From assembly GCF_900111925.1 (NCBI RefSeq), contig NZ_FOKA01000001.1, positions 1 through 64,000 on the forward strand: a stretch of 64,000 nt of DNA. Direction: 5' to 3'. This DNA comes from Cellulomonas marina (GTDB taxonomy: Bacteria; Actinomycetota; Actinomycetes; Actinomycetales; Cellulomonadaceae). Positions 17,856 through 27,740 of this stretch are shown here, piece after piece (position 1 is the stretch's first letter; each line of letters begins with the position of its first letter). The notes under the pieces are model-generated. The model saw only the letters and a program-made list of their open reading frames with translations. It was not told the DNA's origin and searched no databases. Both the position numbers and the translations under genes were made by a program.

Positions 17856-18790
17856 CGGGTCGCGGCCCGGCGGCGGACGGCGCGCAGGGGCGCGGTCACC
17901 CGCCAGGAGACCGTCCGGCGCATGGCCTCGAGCTCGCCGCGCAGGTGGTCGGCCGTGCCGTCCGGCGGGGGCGCGCTCGCGGAGGCCACGGCGTCGGCCC
18001 AGCGCCCCAGGGCGGCGGACCGCCACCGGACGAGGTCCTCCGTGAGCCCGTCGATGGTCGCGCGCCGCTGCAGGTCGAGGTCGGTGTCGTACTCGTCGAG
18101 CGGGCAGGCGGGGTAGGAGAGCAGGGGGCCCAGCCGGTCGGCGTGCTCCTCGGCGACGTAGAAGCGCGACAGCCCGTCGAAGAGGCAGAAGCGGTAGCCC
18201 GCCGCCAGCAGGTCCGGCTCCCACGCGCCGTGCGTCGGCGCCGTGGTGCGCGGCTCGGTGGCCTCGACGACGAGCACCCAGGGCCGCCACGTGCGCAGGT
18301 CGACGCTGCGCAGGACGGCGCCCTCGGCGCCCTCGACGTCGACGACGACGAAGTGGAGGTCGTCGGCCGGCGACCAGCCCGCGGAGGCCAGCACCTCGTC
18401 GAGCCGGCGCGCGGGCACCTGCAGGTCCTCGGCCGCGTAGCCCGCGCTCGTGTGGCCCTCGGCGATGTGGTCGTCGAGGGTCGACAGGCCCGTGTCCCCG
18501 ATGCGGTGCAGCGTCACCGTGCCGCCCGGCGTGCCGGCGGGGACGTCGACGACGGCCGCCTCCACCTGCGTGTCGCGCGGGCGCTCGGCGCGGTGCAGGG
18601 CCGCCAGCGTGGGCACGGGCTCGACCGTGATCCCCGACCAGCCGCGGTCGTAGAAGCCGCGCGTGACCGAGAACGTCCGCGGGTGGTTGGCCCCCACCTC
18701 GACGTAGCGGCCTTCCGCGACGCCGCGCAGCGCGCGCCACAGGACGACGTCCTCACGGTTCTGGGCGAAGGACACGAAAGGACCGGGCAT
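17852..18790 (-). CDS. FkbM family methyltransferase
   Basis: FkbM proteins are SAM-dependent O-methyltransferases, often acting on sugars of surface polysaccharides. The 312-residue protein shows FVSFAQNREDVVLWRAL at the N-terminus, the SAM-binding YVEVGANHPRTFSVTRGFYDRGW, VEPVP, and the later FVVVDVEGAEGAVLRSVD motif. These fit the family closely. A C-terminal region of about 90 residues ends in basic residues. ATG 18790 is used. The adjacent GTG at 18793 sits seven bases after a TATGCT hexamer, so translation may begin there on a leaderless message. It heads the exporter operon, which suggests methylation of the exported chain. Confidence 0.88.
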   Translation of the reverse strand: MPGPFVSFAQNREDVVLWRALRGVAEGRYVEVGANHPRTFSVTRGFYDRGWSGITVEPVPTLAALHRAERPRDTQVEAAVVDVPAGTPGGTVTLHRIGDTGLSTLDDHIAEGHTSAGYAAEDLQVPARRLDEVLASAGWSPADDLHFVVVDVEGAEGAVLRSVDLRTWRPWVLVVEATEPRTTAPTHGAWEPDLLAAGYRFCLFDGLSRFYVAEEHADRLGPLLSYPACPLDEYDTDLDLQRRATIDGLTEDLVRWRSAALGRWADAVASASAPPPDGTADHLRGELEAMRRTVSWRVTAPLRAVRRRAATR

Positions 18791-18800
18791 CACGCCGTGG

Positions 18801-18806
18801 AGCATA
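18801..18806 (-). promoter_or_regulatory. -10 element of the FkbM-exporter operon
   Basis: TATGCT on the minus strand is seven bases before GTG 18793, so the operon message may be leaderless. Confidence 0.5.
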
Positions 18807-18850
18807 GCCGCGGCCCACCGGGCCTCCCCGGGCGGCGCGGGCCGCGCCGC

Positions 18851-18856
18851 TATGCT
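18851..18856 (+). promoter_or_regulatory. -10 element of gmd operon
   Basis: TATGCT on the plus strand lies about 45 bases from the divergent TATGCT of the FkbM operon, so two oppositely directed promoters share this roughly 105-base gap. A gmd leader of about 35 bases would follow. Confidence 0.45.
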
Positions 18857-18897
18857 CGTCGGCGAGCTGTCCACCGTCCCCGAACGAGAACGAGACC

Positions 18898-19884
<987 letters not shown>

Positions 19885-19887
19885 GCG

Positions 19888-20865
19888 GTGCGCGCCCTCG
19901 TCACCGGCGTCACGGGGCAGGACGGCGGCTACCTCGTCGAGCGGCTGCTGGCCGACGGCGTGCAGGTGCACGGCCTCGTCCAGTCCCGGGACGGCGCGGC
20001 CGCGGACCTCGCGGCCGCGCACCCGGAGCTCGTCCTGCACACCGGTGACCTGGCCGACCACGACGGGCTGCGCGGCCTGGTCGACGAGGTCGAGCCCGAC
20101 GAGGTGTACAACCTCGCGGGCATCAGCTCCGTGGCGTACTCCTGGGAGCACCCGACGCTGACCGCGCAGCTGTCCGGGGTGGCCGCCGCGGTGCTGCTCG
20201 AGGCGGCCCACGCCCTGCAGGAGCGGACGGGCCGGCGCGTCGCGTGCGTCCAGGCGTCGTCGGCGGAGATCTTCGGCCAGGCCGAGCGCTCACCGCAGGA
20301 CGAGCGCACGCCGGTCGCGCCGGTCTCGCCGTACGGCGCCGCCAAGGCGTACGCGCACCACATGGCCGCGGTCTACCGCGGGCGGGACCTGCACGTGGCC
20401 TCGTGCATCCTCTTCAACCACGAGTCGCCGCGGCGGCCCACGGCGTTCGTCACCCGCAAGATCACCGCCGCCGCGGCCCGCATCGGTCACGACGGGCACG
20501 GGGTCATGCGGCTGGGCAACCTCGAGGCGCGGCGGGACTGGGGCTGGGCCCCGGACTACGTGGACGCGATGGTGCGTGCCGCGCGGCACACCACGGCGGA
20601 GGACTTCGTCGTCGCGACCGGACAGACGCACTCCGTCGGCGAGTTCGCGGAGGCGGCGCTGCGCCGCGCGGGCATCGGCGACGACTGGGCGCAGCACGTG
20701 GAGGTCGACCCGGCGTTCTTCCGGCCGGTGGACGCCGCGGTCCTCGTCGGGGACCCGACGAAGGCCCGCACCCTGCTGGGCTGGGAGCCGACGGTGACGT
20801 TCACCGAGCTCGTCGGGCGGATGGTCGACCACGACGTCGCGCTGCTCGCGGCGGAGGGGGCGTGA
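19888..20865 (+). CDS. second GDP-mannose 4,6-dehydratase-like protein
   Basis: This 325-residue protein resembles its neighbour throughout: GVTGQDGGYL at the N-terminus, VQASSAEIFG, catalytic Tyr149/Lys153 in SPYGAAK, and [19 protein letters not shown]. It therefore keeps GMD hallmarks rather than looking like a reductase. The two may form a mixed oligomer, or this copy may have shifted substrate or reaction. It uses GTG three bases after the gmd stop and overlaps the next gene by four bases, so all three are translated together. The second copy's exact reaction is inferred only. Confidence 0.82.
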   Translation: MRALVTGVTGQDGGYLVERLLADGVQVHGLVQSRDGAAADLAAAHPELVLHTGDLADHDGLRGLVDEVEPDEVYNLAGISSVAYSWEHPTLTAQLSGVAAAVLLEAAHALQERTGRRVACVQASSAEIFGQAERSPQDERTPVAPVSPYGAAKAYAHHMAAVYRGRDLHVASCILFNHESPRRPTAFVTRKITAAAARIGHDGHGVMRLGNLEARRDWGWAPDYVDAMVRAARHTTAEDFVVATGQTHSVGEFAEAALRRAGIGDDWAQHVEVDPAFFRPVDAAVLVGDPTKARTLLGWEPTVTFTELVGRMVDHDVALLAAEGA

Positions 20866-23387
20866 GCGGGGCGACCGGCGGCGCGACGGGCGGGGCCGGG
20901 CACGGCGCGGGGCCGGTGGTGCGGCCCGGCGTCGTGTCGGTCGTGCTGGTCAACTACCGGGGCGCGGACGACACGATCACGGCGCTGCGGGCCTTCGAGC
21001 AGGTCGACTGGCCCGCGGACCGGCTCGAGCTCGTCGTCGTCGACAACGACTCCGGCGACGGCGGCGCGGACCGCATCCGCGTCGCCGTCCCGCACGCGCG
21101 GGTCGTCGACGCGGGGTCGAACACCGGGTTCGCGGGCGGCTGCAACCTGGGCGTGGCGCACAGCACGGGCGAGTACGTCGCGTTCCTCAACAACGACGCC
21201 CGTCCGGACGCGGGCTGGGTCCGCGCCGCGGTCGAGGCGTTCGAGGACCCGACGGTCGGGGCCGTCGCCAGCAAGGTCCTCGACTGGGAGGGCCGCCTCG
21301 TCGACTACGTCGACGGCTCGCTCACGTGGTTCGGCATGGGCTACAAGCGCGAGGTCGAGCGGCCGGACGCCGGGCAGTGGGACACCCCGAAGGACGTGCT
21401 GTTCGGCACGGGCGCGGCGATGTTCGTGCGCGCGGACCTGTACCGCGAGGTGGGCGGGTTCGACGAGCGGTTCTTCATGTTCTACGAGGACGTGGACCTC
21501 GGCTGGCGCCTGAACCTCCTCGGCCACCGGGTGCGGTACGTGCCGGGGTCGGTCGCCTACCACCGCCACCACGTGACGATGAAGAAGTTCGGCGACTACC
21601 GCGAGAGCTACCTGCTCGAGCGCAACGCGCTGCTGTCCATGGTGAAGAACTACGAGGACGGCACGCTGGCGCGGACGCTGCCGGCGGCGATGCTGCTGGC
21701 CGTGCGGCGCGCGGTGGCGCGCAGCGGGGTCGACGCGACGGCGCTGGACCTGCAGCGCTCGCCCGGCGGCGACGACGTGGGCACCATCGAGGTGCCGAAG
21801 ACGGCGCTGACGGGGCCCTGGGCGCTGGAGTACCTCGCCGAGCAGCTGCCCGGCCTGCTCGAGACGCGCCGGGACCTGCAGGCCCGCCGCCGCCGCAGCG
21901 ACCGCGACCTGTTCCCGCTCTTCCGCGAGGCGATCGAGCCCGCCTACGGCGAGCCCGCGTACGTCGGGACGCACGACCTGCTCGTGGAGGCCCTCGGGCT
22001 CGACGAGCACTTCCGCAGCCGGCACCGCGTCCTCGTCGTCACGGGCGAGCCGTTGGGGGAGCGCCTGGCGGGCCCGGCGATCCGCGCGTGGGAGATCGCG
22101 AAGGCGCTGGCGCCCGAGCACGACGTGCGGCTCGTGACGACGGCCGGCGCGCGGCGCAGCAGCCCGGACTTCGCCGTGTCGTACGCCGGCGGCACGGGGC
22201 TGCGCGAGCCCACGGACTGGGCCGACGTCATCGTGTTCCAGGGCTTCCTCCTCGAGCACGCGCCGTGGCTGGCGGGCTCGTCGAAGGTGCTCGTCGCCGA
22301 CGTGTACGACCCCATGCACCTCGAGCAGCTCGAGCAGGCGCGCGACCTGGGCGCGGAGGGCCGCCTCGACGCGGTCACCACGACGACGCGCGTGCTCAAC
22401 GAGCAGCTGCGCCGCGCGGACTTCCTGCTGTGCGCCTCGGACAAGCAGCGCGACTTCTGGCTGGGCCAGCTCGCGGGGCAGGGGCGCGTGAGCCCGGCGG
22501 TGTACGACGAGGACGCCACCCTCGACAACCTCCTGGCCGTCGTGCCCTTCGGCATCGAGGACGCGCCGCCCGTGCAGCGCCGGCACGGGATCAAGGGCAG
22601 CGTCCCCGGCATCGGGCCCGACGACAAGGTCGTCCTCTGGGGCGGGGGCGTCTACAACTGGTTCGACCCGCTCACGCTCGTGCGCGCGGTGAACCGGCTG
22701 AAGGACGACCACCCCGACGTGCGGCTGTTCTTCCTCGGCATGAAGCACCCCAACCCCGGGGTCCCGCGCATGCGGGTGGCCTGGGAGACGCGGGAGCTGG
22801 CCGAGTCGCTGGGCCTGGTCGGCACGCACGTGTTCTTCAACGAGGACTGGGTGCCCTACGACGAGCGGGCGGACTACCTGCTCGACGCCGACGTCGGCGT
22901 GTCGACGCACTTCCACCACGTGGAGACGGCGTTCAGCTTCCGCACGCGCATCCTCGACTACCTCTGGGCGGGCCTGCCGGTCGTCGCCACGGACGGCGAC
23001 ACCTTCGGGGGGCTCATCCGCGAGCACGGGCTCGGGCGCGCGGTGCCGGCCGAGGACGTGGACGCGCTCGCCGGGGCGCTGGCCGAGATGCTGTACGACG
23101 AGGGCGCCGCCGACGCCGCGCGGGCCGCCGTGCGGGCCTTCGCCCCGCGGTTCGCCTGGTCGCGGACGCTGGCACCGCTCGTCGCGTTCTGCCGTTTCCC
23201 GCGCCGGGCCGCCGACCTGGCCGTGCCCGGCGAGCCGGAGGGGCCGCGCCGGGCGGTGCGGCGCCGCCCGCGGCCGACGGTCCGGCAGGACGTGGAGCTG
23301 GCGCTGGGCTACCTGCGGGCGGGCGGCGTGCAGGAGGTGGCGCGGCGCGCCTCCGGGCGCGTGACGCGGGTGCTGCGGCGGGGCTGA
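20862..23387 (+). CDS. two-domain glycosyltransferase (GT2 fused to GT-B/GT4)
   Basis: The 841-residue protein joins two different transferases. The N-terminal GT2 domain (about 25-300) has VSVVLVNYRGADDT, VVDNDSGDGG, GSNTGFAGGCNLG, the acidic FLNNDARPD and GGFDERFFMFYEDVDLGWRL, typical of rhamnosyltransferase-like enzymes. From about 389 a GT-B fold begins (RVLVVTGEPLGERLAGPAIRAW) and continues with LWGGGVYNWFDPLTLVRA, FLGMKHPNPGVP and a GLPVVATDGDTFGGL donor site. A fusion suggests that two successive sugars are added by one polypeptide. The GTG start overlaps the preceding stop (GTGA) and has GGAGGGGG upstream. Confidence 0.9.
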   Translation: MSGATGGATGGAGHGAGPVVRPGVVSVVLVNYRGADDTITALRAFEQVDWPADRLELVVVDNDSGDGGADRIRVAVPHARVVDAGSNTGFAGGCNLGVAHSTGEYVAFLNNDARPDAGWVRAAVEAFEDPTVGAVASKVLDWEGRLVDYVDGSLTWFGMGYKREVERPDAGQWDTPKDVLFGTGAAMFVRADLYREVGGFDERFFMFYEDVDLGWRLNLLGHRVRYVPGSVAYHRHHVTMKKFGDYRESYLLERNALLSMVKNYEDGTLARTLPAAMLLAVRRAVARSGVDATALDLQRSPGGDDVGTIEVPKTALTGPWALEYLAEQLPGLLETRRDLQARRRRSDRDLFPLFREAIEPAYGEPAYVGTHDLLVEALGLDEHFRSRHRVLVVTGEPLGERLAGPAIRAWEIAKALAPEHDVRLVTTAGARRSSPDFAVSYAGGTGLREPTDWADVIVFQGFLLEHAPWLAGSSKVLVADVYDPMHLEQLEQARDLGAEGRLDAVTTTTRVLNEQLRRADFLLCASDKQRDFWLGQLAGQGRVSPAVYDEDATLDNLLAVVPFGIEDAPPVQRRHGIKGSVPGIGPDDKVVLWGGGVYNWFDPLTLVRAVNRLKDDHPDVRLFFLGMKHPNPGVPRMRVAWETRELAESLGLVGTHVFFNEDWVPYDERADYLLDADVGVSTHFHHVETAFSFRTRILDYLWAGLPVVATDGDTFGGLIREHGLGRAVPAEDVDALAGALAEMLYDEGAADAARAAVRAFAPRFAWSRTLAPLVAFCRFPRRAADLAVPGEPEGPRRAVRRRPRPTVRQDVELALGYLRAGGVQEVARRASGRVTRVLRRG

Positions 23388-23405
23388 CGGGGACGGTGGT
23401 CCGGC

Positions 23406-23440
23406 CCGCCCGTCGGACCGTCCGCCGGTCCGGTGGGCGG
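23406..23440. terminator. bidirectional hairpin between convergent glycosyltransferase genes
   Basis: CCGCCCGTCGGACC (23406-23419) and GGTCCGGTGGGCGG (23427-23440) pair at 12 of 14 positions around a 7-base loop. It fills the gap between the stops at 23387 and 23443. Confidence 0.65.
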
Positions 23441-23442
23441 GG

Positions 23443-25962
23443 TCAGCGGACGAGACCGGTGCGACGCGCCGCCGCACCCGCCGCGCCCCGGACCTGCCGC
23501 AGCCGGAACCGCAGGTCCCCGCGCGCGCGGGCCCGGCGCCGTCCGGCGACCTCCTCGAGGTGCGCGGCGATCGCGCGACCGGCCACCGCGGGGCTGTGCC
23601 GCTCGCGGATGTCGCTCGCGGCCCGGCGTCCGCGCACGGCTGCGGCGGCGGGGTCGTCGAGGACCGCGCGCAGCGCCGCCGCGGCGGCGTCGAGGTCGGG
23701 TTCCGCCCACCGACCACCGGCCGGGTAGGGCGCGGCGCCCGCCGGGATGGTGCCCGGCGAGCACGGCACGAGCCAGCTGTTCTCCTCCGTCATGAACTGC
23801 AGGTTCCCGCTGTACCCCGTCGCGACGACGGGCCGGCCCCACGCCATCGCCTCCGCCATGGTCAGGCCCAGGCCCTCGCTGCGGTGCAGCGAGGCGTAGG
23901 CGGCGCACCCCGCCACGAGGGCGTCCCGCTCCGCGGCGTCGAGGTAGTCCTCGAGGAGGACCACGTGCTCGAGGTCGACGACCCGGCGGCGCAGCCGTTC
24001 GGCGTCCTGCGGCCGGTGCTCGGCGTTGATGGTCTTGAGCACCAGCACGGGCCCGTCGTCGGGCGTGACGGCCGCCGTGAAGGCGTCGACCAGGCCGAGG
24101 GGGTTCTTGCGGTCCAGCGTGCTGAGGTGGTCGAACGCGAACAGCACGTAGGGCCGGTCGGGCACGCCGAGGTCGCGCGGCGGCACCACGGGGGCGGGCC
24201 CGCGCTGGGGCAGCGGGGGCGTGAGCGTCACCACGGGGACCGGGCTGTGCGGGGCGATCGCCGCGCGGACGAAGTCCGTGGCGACCCACACCTCGTCGAC
24301 GGCCGCGAAGCCGCCGTGCTGGTCCGCGGGGAAGTCCTCCACCTCCCAGTACCACATGCCCACGCGCAGGCTGCGGTCGCGCAGGCGCGGCGGCAGCGAC
24401 GCGACGACCGTCGGCGTGAGGTCGGCGTTGACGCAGACCACGGTGGTGTCGAAGGTGACGGCCTCCGCGTCCCGCTCGGCGCGCCCGGCCGTGCGCACGG
24501 CCCGCTGCCGGCTGCGGACGAGGTCGTCCCCGACGGTGAGGGCGGCGTGCGGCACGCCGACGGCGTCGAGCGCGGCGACGAGGCCGCGCGCCGACTCCCC
24601 GAGCCCGAGCTCGCCGCGCAGGAAGCCGACGACGGTGACACCCGGCTCGGGCGCGCCGGCGGGGGCGGGCGGTGGCGGCGGTGCGGCGGCGGCGCGCCGG
24701 AGGGCGGGCTCGACGAGGGCTGCCGGGGCCCCGTCGGCGACCGCGTGCTCGCGTGTCCAGGCGAGGAACCGCGGCGTGTCGGCCCCCGGCACGCGAGGAA
24801 AGGCGCGCCGCAGGTCCGGCCGACGTGCGAGCAGGGCGGCGAGGACCGGTGCCGGGGCACCGGCCGGCCCGGGTGCCGTGAGGCGGCCGAGCAGGTCGTC
24901 CGCGGTGCGCGGGTCGTAGGGGTCCCCGGCCCCTCCGGGGGTCGTCGGGTGCGTGCCGGGTCCGGACCCCGGTGCGGCTTCTTCCGGCGGCGCCCCGAGG
25001 GCGACGAGCGCGTCGCGCAGGAGGTCGTCGACGGGCACGCCGAGCGCGGTGCGGGCGGGGTCGAAGGCGTCCGCCGGCACGACGGGGGCGGGCGCGTCGC
25101 GCAGGCTGCGCGCGACGGCGGCGACGAGGGCCGCGAGGTCGCGCTCGTCGTCGAGCCGCCGCTGCGGCACGCCCGGGCGCGCGTCCAGCAGCCGGGGACG
25201 CACCGGGTCGAGCCCCGACAGGTCGAGCAGCTCGACCGGACGACCGGCGACGGCGAGGCCGGACGTCGGCGCGCCGGACCACGCGGACAGCACGGCCGCC
25301 GGCTCACGCACGGCCGCGTGGGGCACCGCCGCGGCCAGCGCGTCGAGCCACCGGTCGTCGTCGGGTGTCGCGGTGCGCCACCAGGCCACCACGGAGGTGC
25401 CCGGTGCGCGCAGGGCGAGCGCGCCGGGGTGCCACCAGCCGCGGCCCGGGACCGACGCCCCCGCCCCGTCGCCCGGGTGGGCCGGCGCCCGCGGGACGAG
25501 CGCGAGGTCGGCGTCGGACAGGCCCGCCAGCAGGGCGTCCGGCCGACGCAGGGGCAGGACGCCGGGGGCCAGGACGAGCAGCGGCGTGCCGGCGGGCACC
25601 TCCCGGCCCACCGCCGCCACCAGGTCCGGCAGGAGGGCCCGGGCCGCACCTGCACCGCCGTGCCGCAGCGCGAGGGCGTGCAGGCGCCCGACGGGGACGC
25701 CCCACCCGGCGGCGTCGCGCACGTCGGGGGGCAGGTCGTGACGGCCCTCCGCGCGAGGGGCCGCGGGGAGGTCCGTGCCGGGATCCGTGCGCAGGGCGGC
25801 CGGCAGCGCCGGGACCGCCGGGTCGAAGGTGCCGTCGAGGTCCAGCACGTGCACGGCGAGGCCCGGCAGGACGGCGCGCGCCGCGGCGACCGTCAGCGCC
25901 GCCGCGCGGGCGGTCGCCGCGCTCGTGGCGAGGAGGAGTCGGGGGTCGGTGACGACCGGCAC
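23443..25962 (-). CDS. large glycosyltransferase: N-terminal domain of unclear type plus GT4 domain
   Basis: The 839-residue protein has a C-terminal GT4 domain with VTVVGFLRGELGLGESARGL, VGMWYWEVEDFP, FAFDHLSTLDRKNP and SLHRSEGLGLTMAEAMAWGRPVVATGYSGN, clear hallmarks of polysaccharide-cluster transferases. The N-terminal part, about 290 residues, starts LLLATSAATARAAALTV and includes LDLDGTFDP and RPRLLDARPG. It loosely recalls GT8-like nucleotide-sugar folds, but this is uncertain. GTG 25962 has AGGAGGA eight bases upstream; the longer open frame beyond it runs into tandem repeats. The gene stands alone on the minus strand between two plus-strand operons. Confidence 0.85.
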   Translation of the reverse strand: MPVVTDPRLLLATSAATARAAALTVAAARAVLPGLAVHVLDLDGTFDPAVPALPAALRTDPGTDLPAAPRAEGRHDLPPDVRDAAGWGVPVGRLHALALRHGGAGAARALLPDLVAAVGREVPAGTPLLVLAPGVLPLRRPDALLAGLSDADLALVPRAPAHPGDGAGASVPGRGWWHPGALALRAPGTSVVAWWRTATPDDDRWLDALAAAVPHAAVREPAAVLSAWSGAPTSGLAVAGRPVELLDLSGLDPVRPRLLDARPGVPQRRLDDERDLAALVAAVARSLRDAPAPVVPADAFDPARTALGVPVDDLLRDALVALGAPPEEAAPGSGPGTHPTTPGGAGDPYDPRTADDLLGRLTAPGPAGAPAPVLAALLARRPDLRRAFPRVPGADTPRFLAWTREHAVADGAPAALVEPALRRAAAAPPPPPAPAGAPEPGVTVVGFLRGELGLGESARGLVAALDAVGVPHAALTVGDDLVRSRQRAVRTAGRAERDAEAVTFDTTVVCVNADLTPTVVASLPPRLRDRSLRVGMWYWEVEDFPADQHGGFAAVDEVWVATDFVRAAIAPHSPVPVVTLTPPLPQRGPAPVVPPRDLGVPDRPYVLFAFDHLSTLDRKNPLGLVDAFTAAVTPDDGPVLVLKTINAEHRPQDAERLRRRVVDLEHVVLLEDYLDAAERDALVAGCAAYASLHRSEGLGLTMAEAMAWGRPVVATGYSGNLQFMTEENSWLVPCSPGTIPAGAAPYPAGGRWAEPDLDAAAAALRAVLDDPAAAAVRGRRAASDIRERHSPAVAGRAIAAHLEEVAGRRRARARGDLRFRLRQVRGAAGAAARRTGLVR

Positions 25963-26050
25963 GGGCGGGGTCCTCCTGCGCGTGGTGGGTCCGCGGACCG
26001 GTTCGGGGTGTGCGGGGCAGTCCCATCGTGCCGGACCGGCGAGCCCCGGC

Positions 26051-26159
26051 CGACCGCGGCCGACCGCGGCCGACCGCGGCCGACCGCGGCCGACCGCGAC
26101 CGACCGCGACCGAGCCCCGCACGACCCCCGCACGACCCCCGCACGACCCGCAGCACGAC
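26051..26159. repeat. 10-bp then 11-bp tandem arrays
   Basis: Six 10-base units CGACCGCGGC, the last two ending AC, fill 26051-26110. Three 11-base units CCCCGCACGAC follow at 26115-26147, then one diverged unit. They make up most of the 315-base gap between the divergent glycosyltransferase and the nine-gene operon; the rest of the gap shows only the promoter at 26204. Helical-turn periodicity suggests a regulatory site, but slippage repeats are equally possible. Confidence 0.9.
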
Positions 26160-26203
26160 CCGCCACCGGGTGCGCAGCGCCCCTCGGGCGGGTGAAGCCT
26201 GGC

Positions 26204-26209
26204 TAGAGT
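26204..26209 (+). promoter_or_regulatory. -10 element of the nine-gene operon
   Basis: TAGAGT, in context GGCTAGAGTGACG, would start a transcript near 26216 and give a leader of about 60 bases before the TTG start at 26278. Confidence 0.45.
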
Positions 26210-26277
26210 GACGCCGAGCAGCGGCGGGAGGACGCCCGCCGTCACCGTCCGCACCGGGACCACCGCAGGGGGAGCAG

Positions 26278-27033
26278 TTGCTGAACATCGTCGTGCCGAT
26301 GGCAGGCCGGGGCAGCCGGTTCGCCGACGCCGGGTACGAGGCGCCGAAGCCGCTCATCCCCGTGCTGGGGCGCCCGATGATCGAGCTCGTCGTGGAGAAC
26401 CTCCGGCCCTCGGTCCCGCACCGGTTCGTGTTCATCTGCCAGGCCGAGCACGTGGCGCGCTACGACCTCGGCACCCTCCTGCCGCGCATCGCGCCGGGCG
26501 CGGTCGTCGTGCCGCTGGACGGCATCACGGAGGGCGCCGCCGTGACGGTCCTGCACGCGCGGGAGCACATCGACCCCGACGACCCGCTCGTCATCGCCAA
26601 CAGCGACCAGTACGTCGACGTCCCCGCCGACGACTGGGTGTCCGCCGGCCTGGCGCCGGACGTGGACGGCCTCATCCTCACCATGGAGGCGGACGACCCG
26701 AAGTGGTCCTTCGTCGAGCTCGACGACGCGGGTCTCGTCACGCGCGTCGTCGAGAAGGAGGTCGTCTCCGACCAGGCGACGGTGGGCATCTACCTGTTCG
26801 CCCGCGGCCGGGACTTCGTCGACGCCGCCGACGCGATGATCGCCGCGGACGAGCGCGTCAACGGCGAGTTCTACGTCGCGCCGGTCTACAACGGGCTCAT
26901 CCGCGCCGGGCACCGCGTCGTCGTGCACGACGTGGGGCAGGTGGGCGCGGGGATGCACGGCCTCGGTACGCCCGCCGACCTCGACGCCTTCCTCGCCTCG
27001 GCCACCGCCGCCCGGCTCGGCACGCCGGCGTGA
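26278..27033 (+). CDS. NTP-transferase (nucleotidyltransferase) of a surface-polymer module
   Basis: The 251-residue protein has the nucleotidyltransferase signature VVPMAGRGSRFADAGYEAPKP at the N-terminus, with Gly-rich loop and Lys. VIANSDQYVDV is the metal/nucleotide acidic site, and KWSFVELDDAG and EFYVAPVYNGLI follow. It would attach NMP to a phosphorylated substrate; the substrate is not evident. It starts with TTG, supported by GGGGGAG six bases upstream. The gene is the first of nine whose starts all overlap the preceding stop. The next four genes (phosphodiesterase-like, HAD, second transferase, cupin) suggest an activated small molecule rather than an ordinary sugar pathway. Confidence 0.85.
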   Translation: MLNIVVPMAGRGSRFADAGYEAPKPLIPVLGRPMIELVVENLRPSVPHRFVFICQAEHVARYDLGTLLPRIAPGAVVVPLDGITEGAAVTVLHAREHIDPDDPLVIANSDQYVDVPADDWVSAGLAPDVDGLILTMEADDPKWSFVELDDAGLVTRVVEKEVVSDQATVGIYLFARGRDFVDAADAMIAADERVNGEFYVAPVYNGLIRAGHRVVVHDVGQVGAGMHGLGTPADLDAFLASATAARLGTPA

Positions 27034-27740
27034 GGCCCGCACGCGTCCTGGCGCACCGGGGGCTCTGGGAGGGCACCGCCGACGCGCCCAACTCCCCGGG
27101 CGCGCTGCGCGCGGCGCTGGCCGCCGGGTTCGGCCTGGAGACGGACGTCCGCGACGGCGGCGGCACCCTCGTCGTCAGCCACGACCCGCCGCGCGGTGGC
27201 GAGCCGACGCTCGCCGACGTGTTCCTCGGGATGCCCGCGGGCGGGGGGCCGCTCGCCGTCAACGTCAAGGCGGACGGGATCGCCCCCGCGCTCGCGGCCG
27301 CGCTGGCCGACGTGCCACGGCCGTGGTTCGCGTTCGACATGTCCGTGCCCGAGACCGTGCGCTACGCGGCGCTCGGCCTGCCGTACCTCACGCGGCACAG
27401 CGACGTCGAGCCCGAGCCGGTCCTGCTGGCCGGCGCCCGCGGCGTGTGGCTCGACGCCTTCCGGTCCGACTGGTTCGGGCCGGCCGAGGTGCTGCGGCAC
27501 GCGGACGCCGGCCGGCTCGTCGTCGTCGTCTCGCCCGAGCTGCACGGGCGGGACCCGCGTCCCCTGGCGGACGCGCTGCTCGCCACGGACGGGCTCGACG
27601 AGCGCGAGGTGCTCGTGTGCACCGACCGGCCCGCGGTGTGGGGCGCGGGTCCGGGCGCCGTGCCGGGCGACGTGCCGGGCGACGTGCCGGGCGTCGTGCC
27701 GGGCGCCGGGGTGCCGGCGGGGTCGGCGGTGGTCCCGTGA
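27030..27740 (+). CDS. glycerophosphodiester phosphodiesterase-like protein
   Basis: This 236-residue protein has the GDPD barrel signature. AHRG (His9, Arg10) is followed by LETDVRD (Glu37, Asp39) and VVSHDPP (His51), the classical metal and acid-base residues. The rest is shorter than usual and ends in a low-complexity PGDVPGDVPGVVPG tail of about 25 residues. Its GTG overlaps the preceding stop. Standard enzymes release sn-glycerol-3-phosphate from diesters. Placed between a nucleotidyltransferase and a HAD phosphatase, it may recycle or prepare a phosphorylated building block. Biosynthetic use is an inference. Confidence 0.8.
   Translation: MRPARVLAHRGLWEGTADAPNSPGALRAALAAGFGLETDVRDGGGTLVVSHDPPRGGEPTLADVFLGMPAGGGPLAVNVKADGIAPALAAALADVPRPWFAFDMSVPETVRYAALGLPYLTRHSDVEPEPVLLAGARGVWLDAFRSDWFGPAEVLRHADAGRLVVVVSPELHGRDPRPLADALLATDGLDEREVLVCTDRPAVWGAGPGAVPGDVPGDVPGVVPGAGVPAGSAVVP

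Noticed and set aside
26039-26160. Transposon or IS end in the tandem repeats
   Set aside because: No terminal inverted repeats, target duplication or transposase in or near the gap.
23560-26211. An 883-residue plus-strand frame opposite the 839-residue glycosyltransferase
   Set aside because: No recognisable motif. The opposite strand has GT4 motifs and a strong ribosome site.
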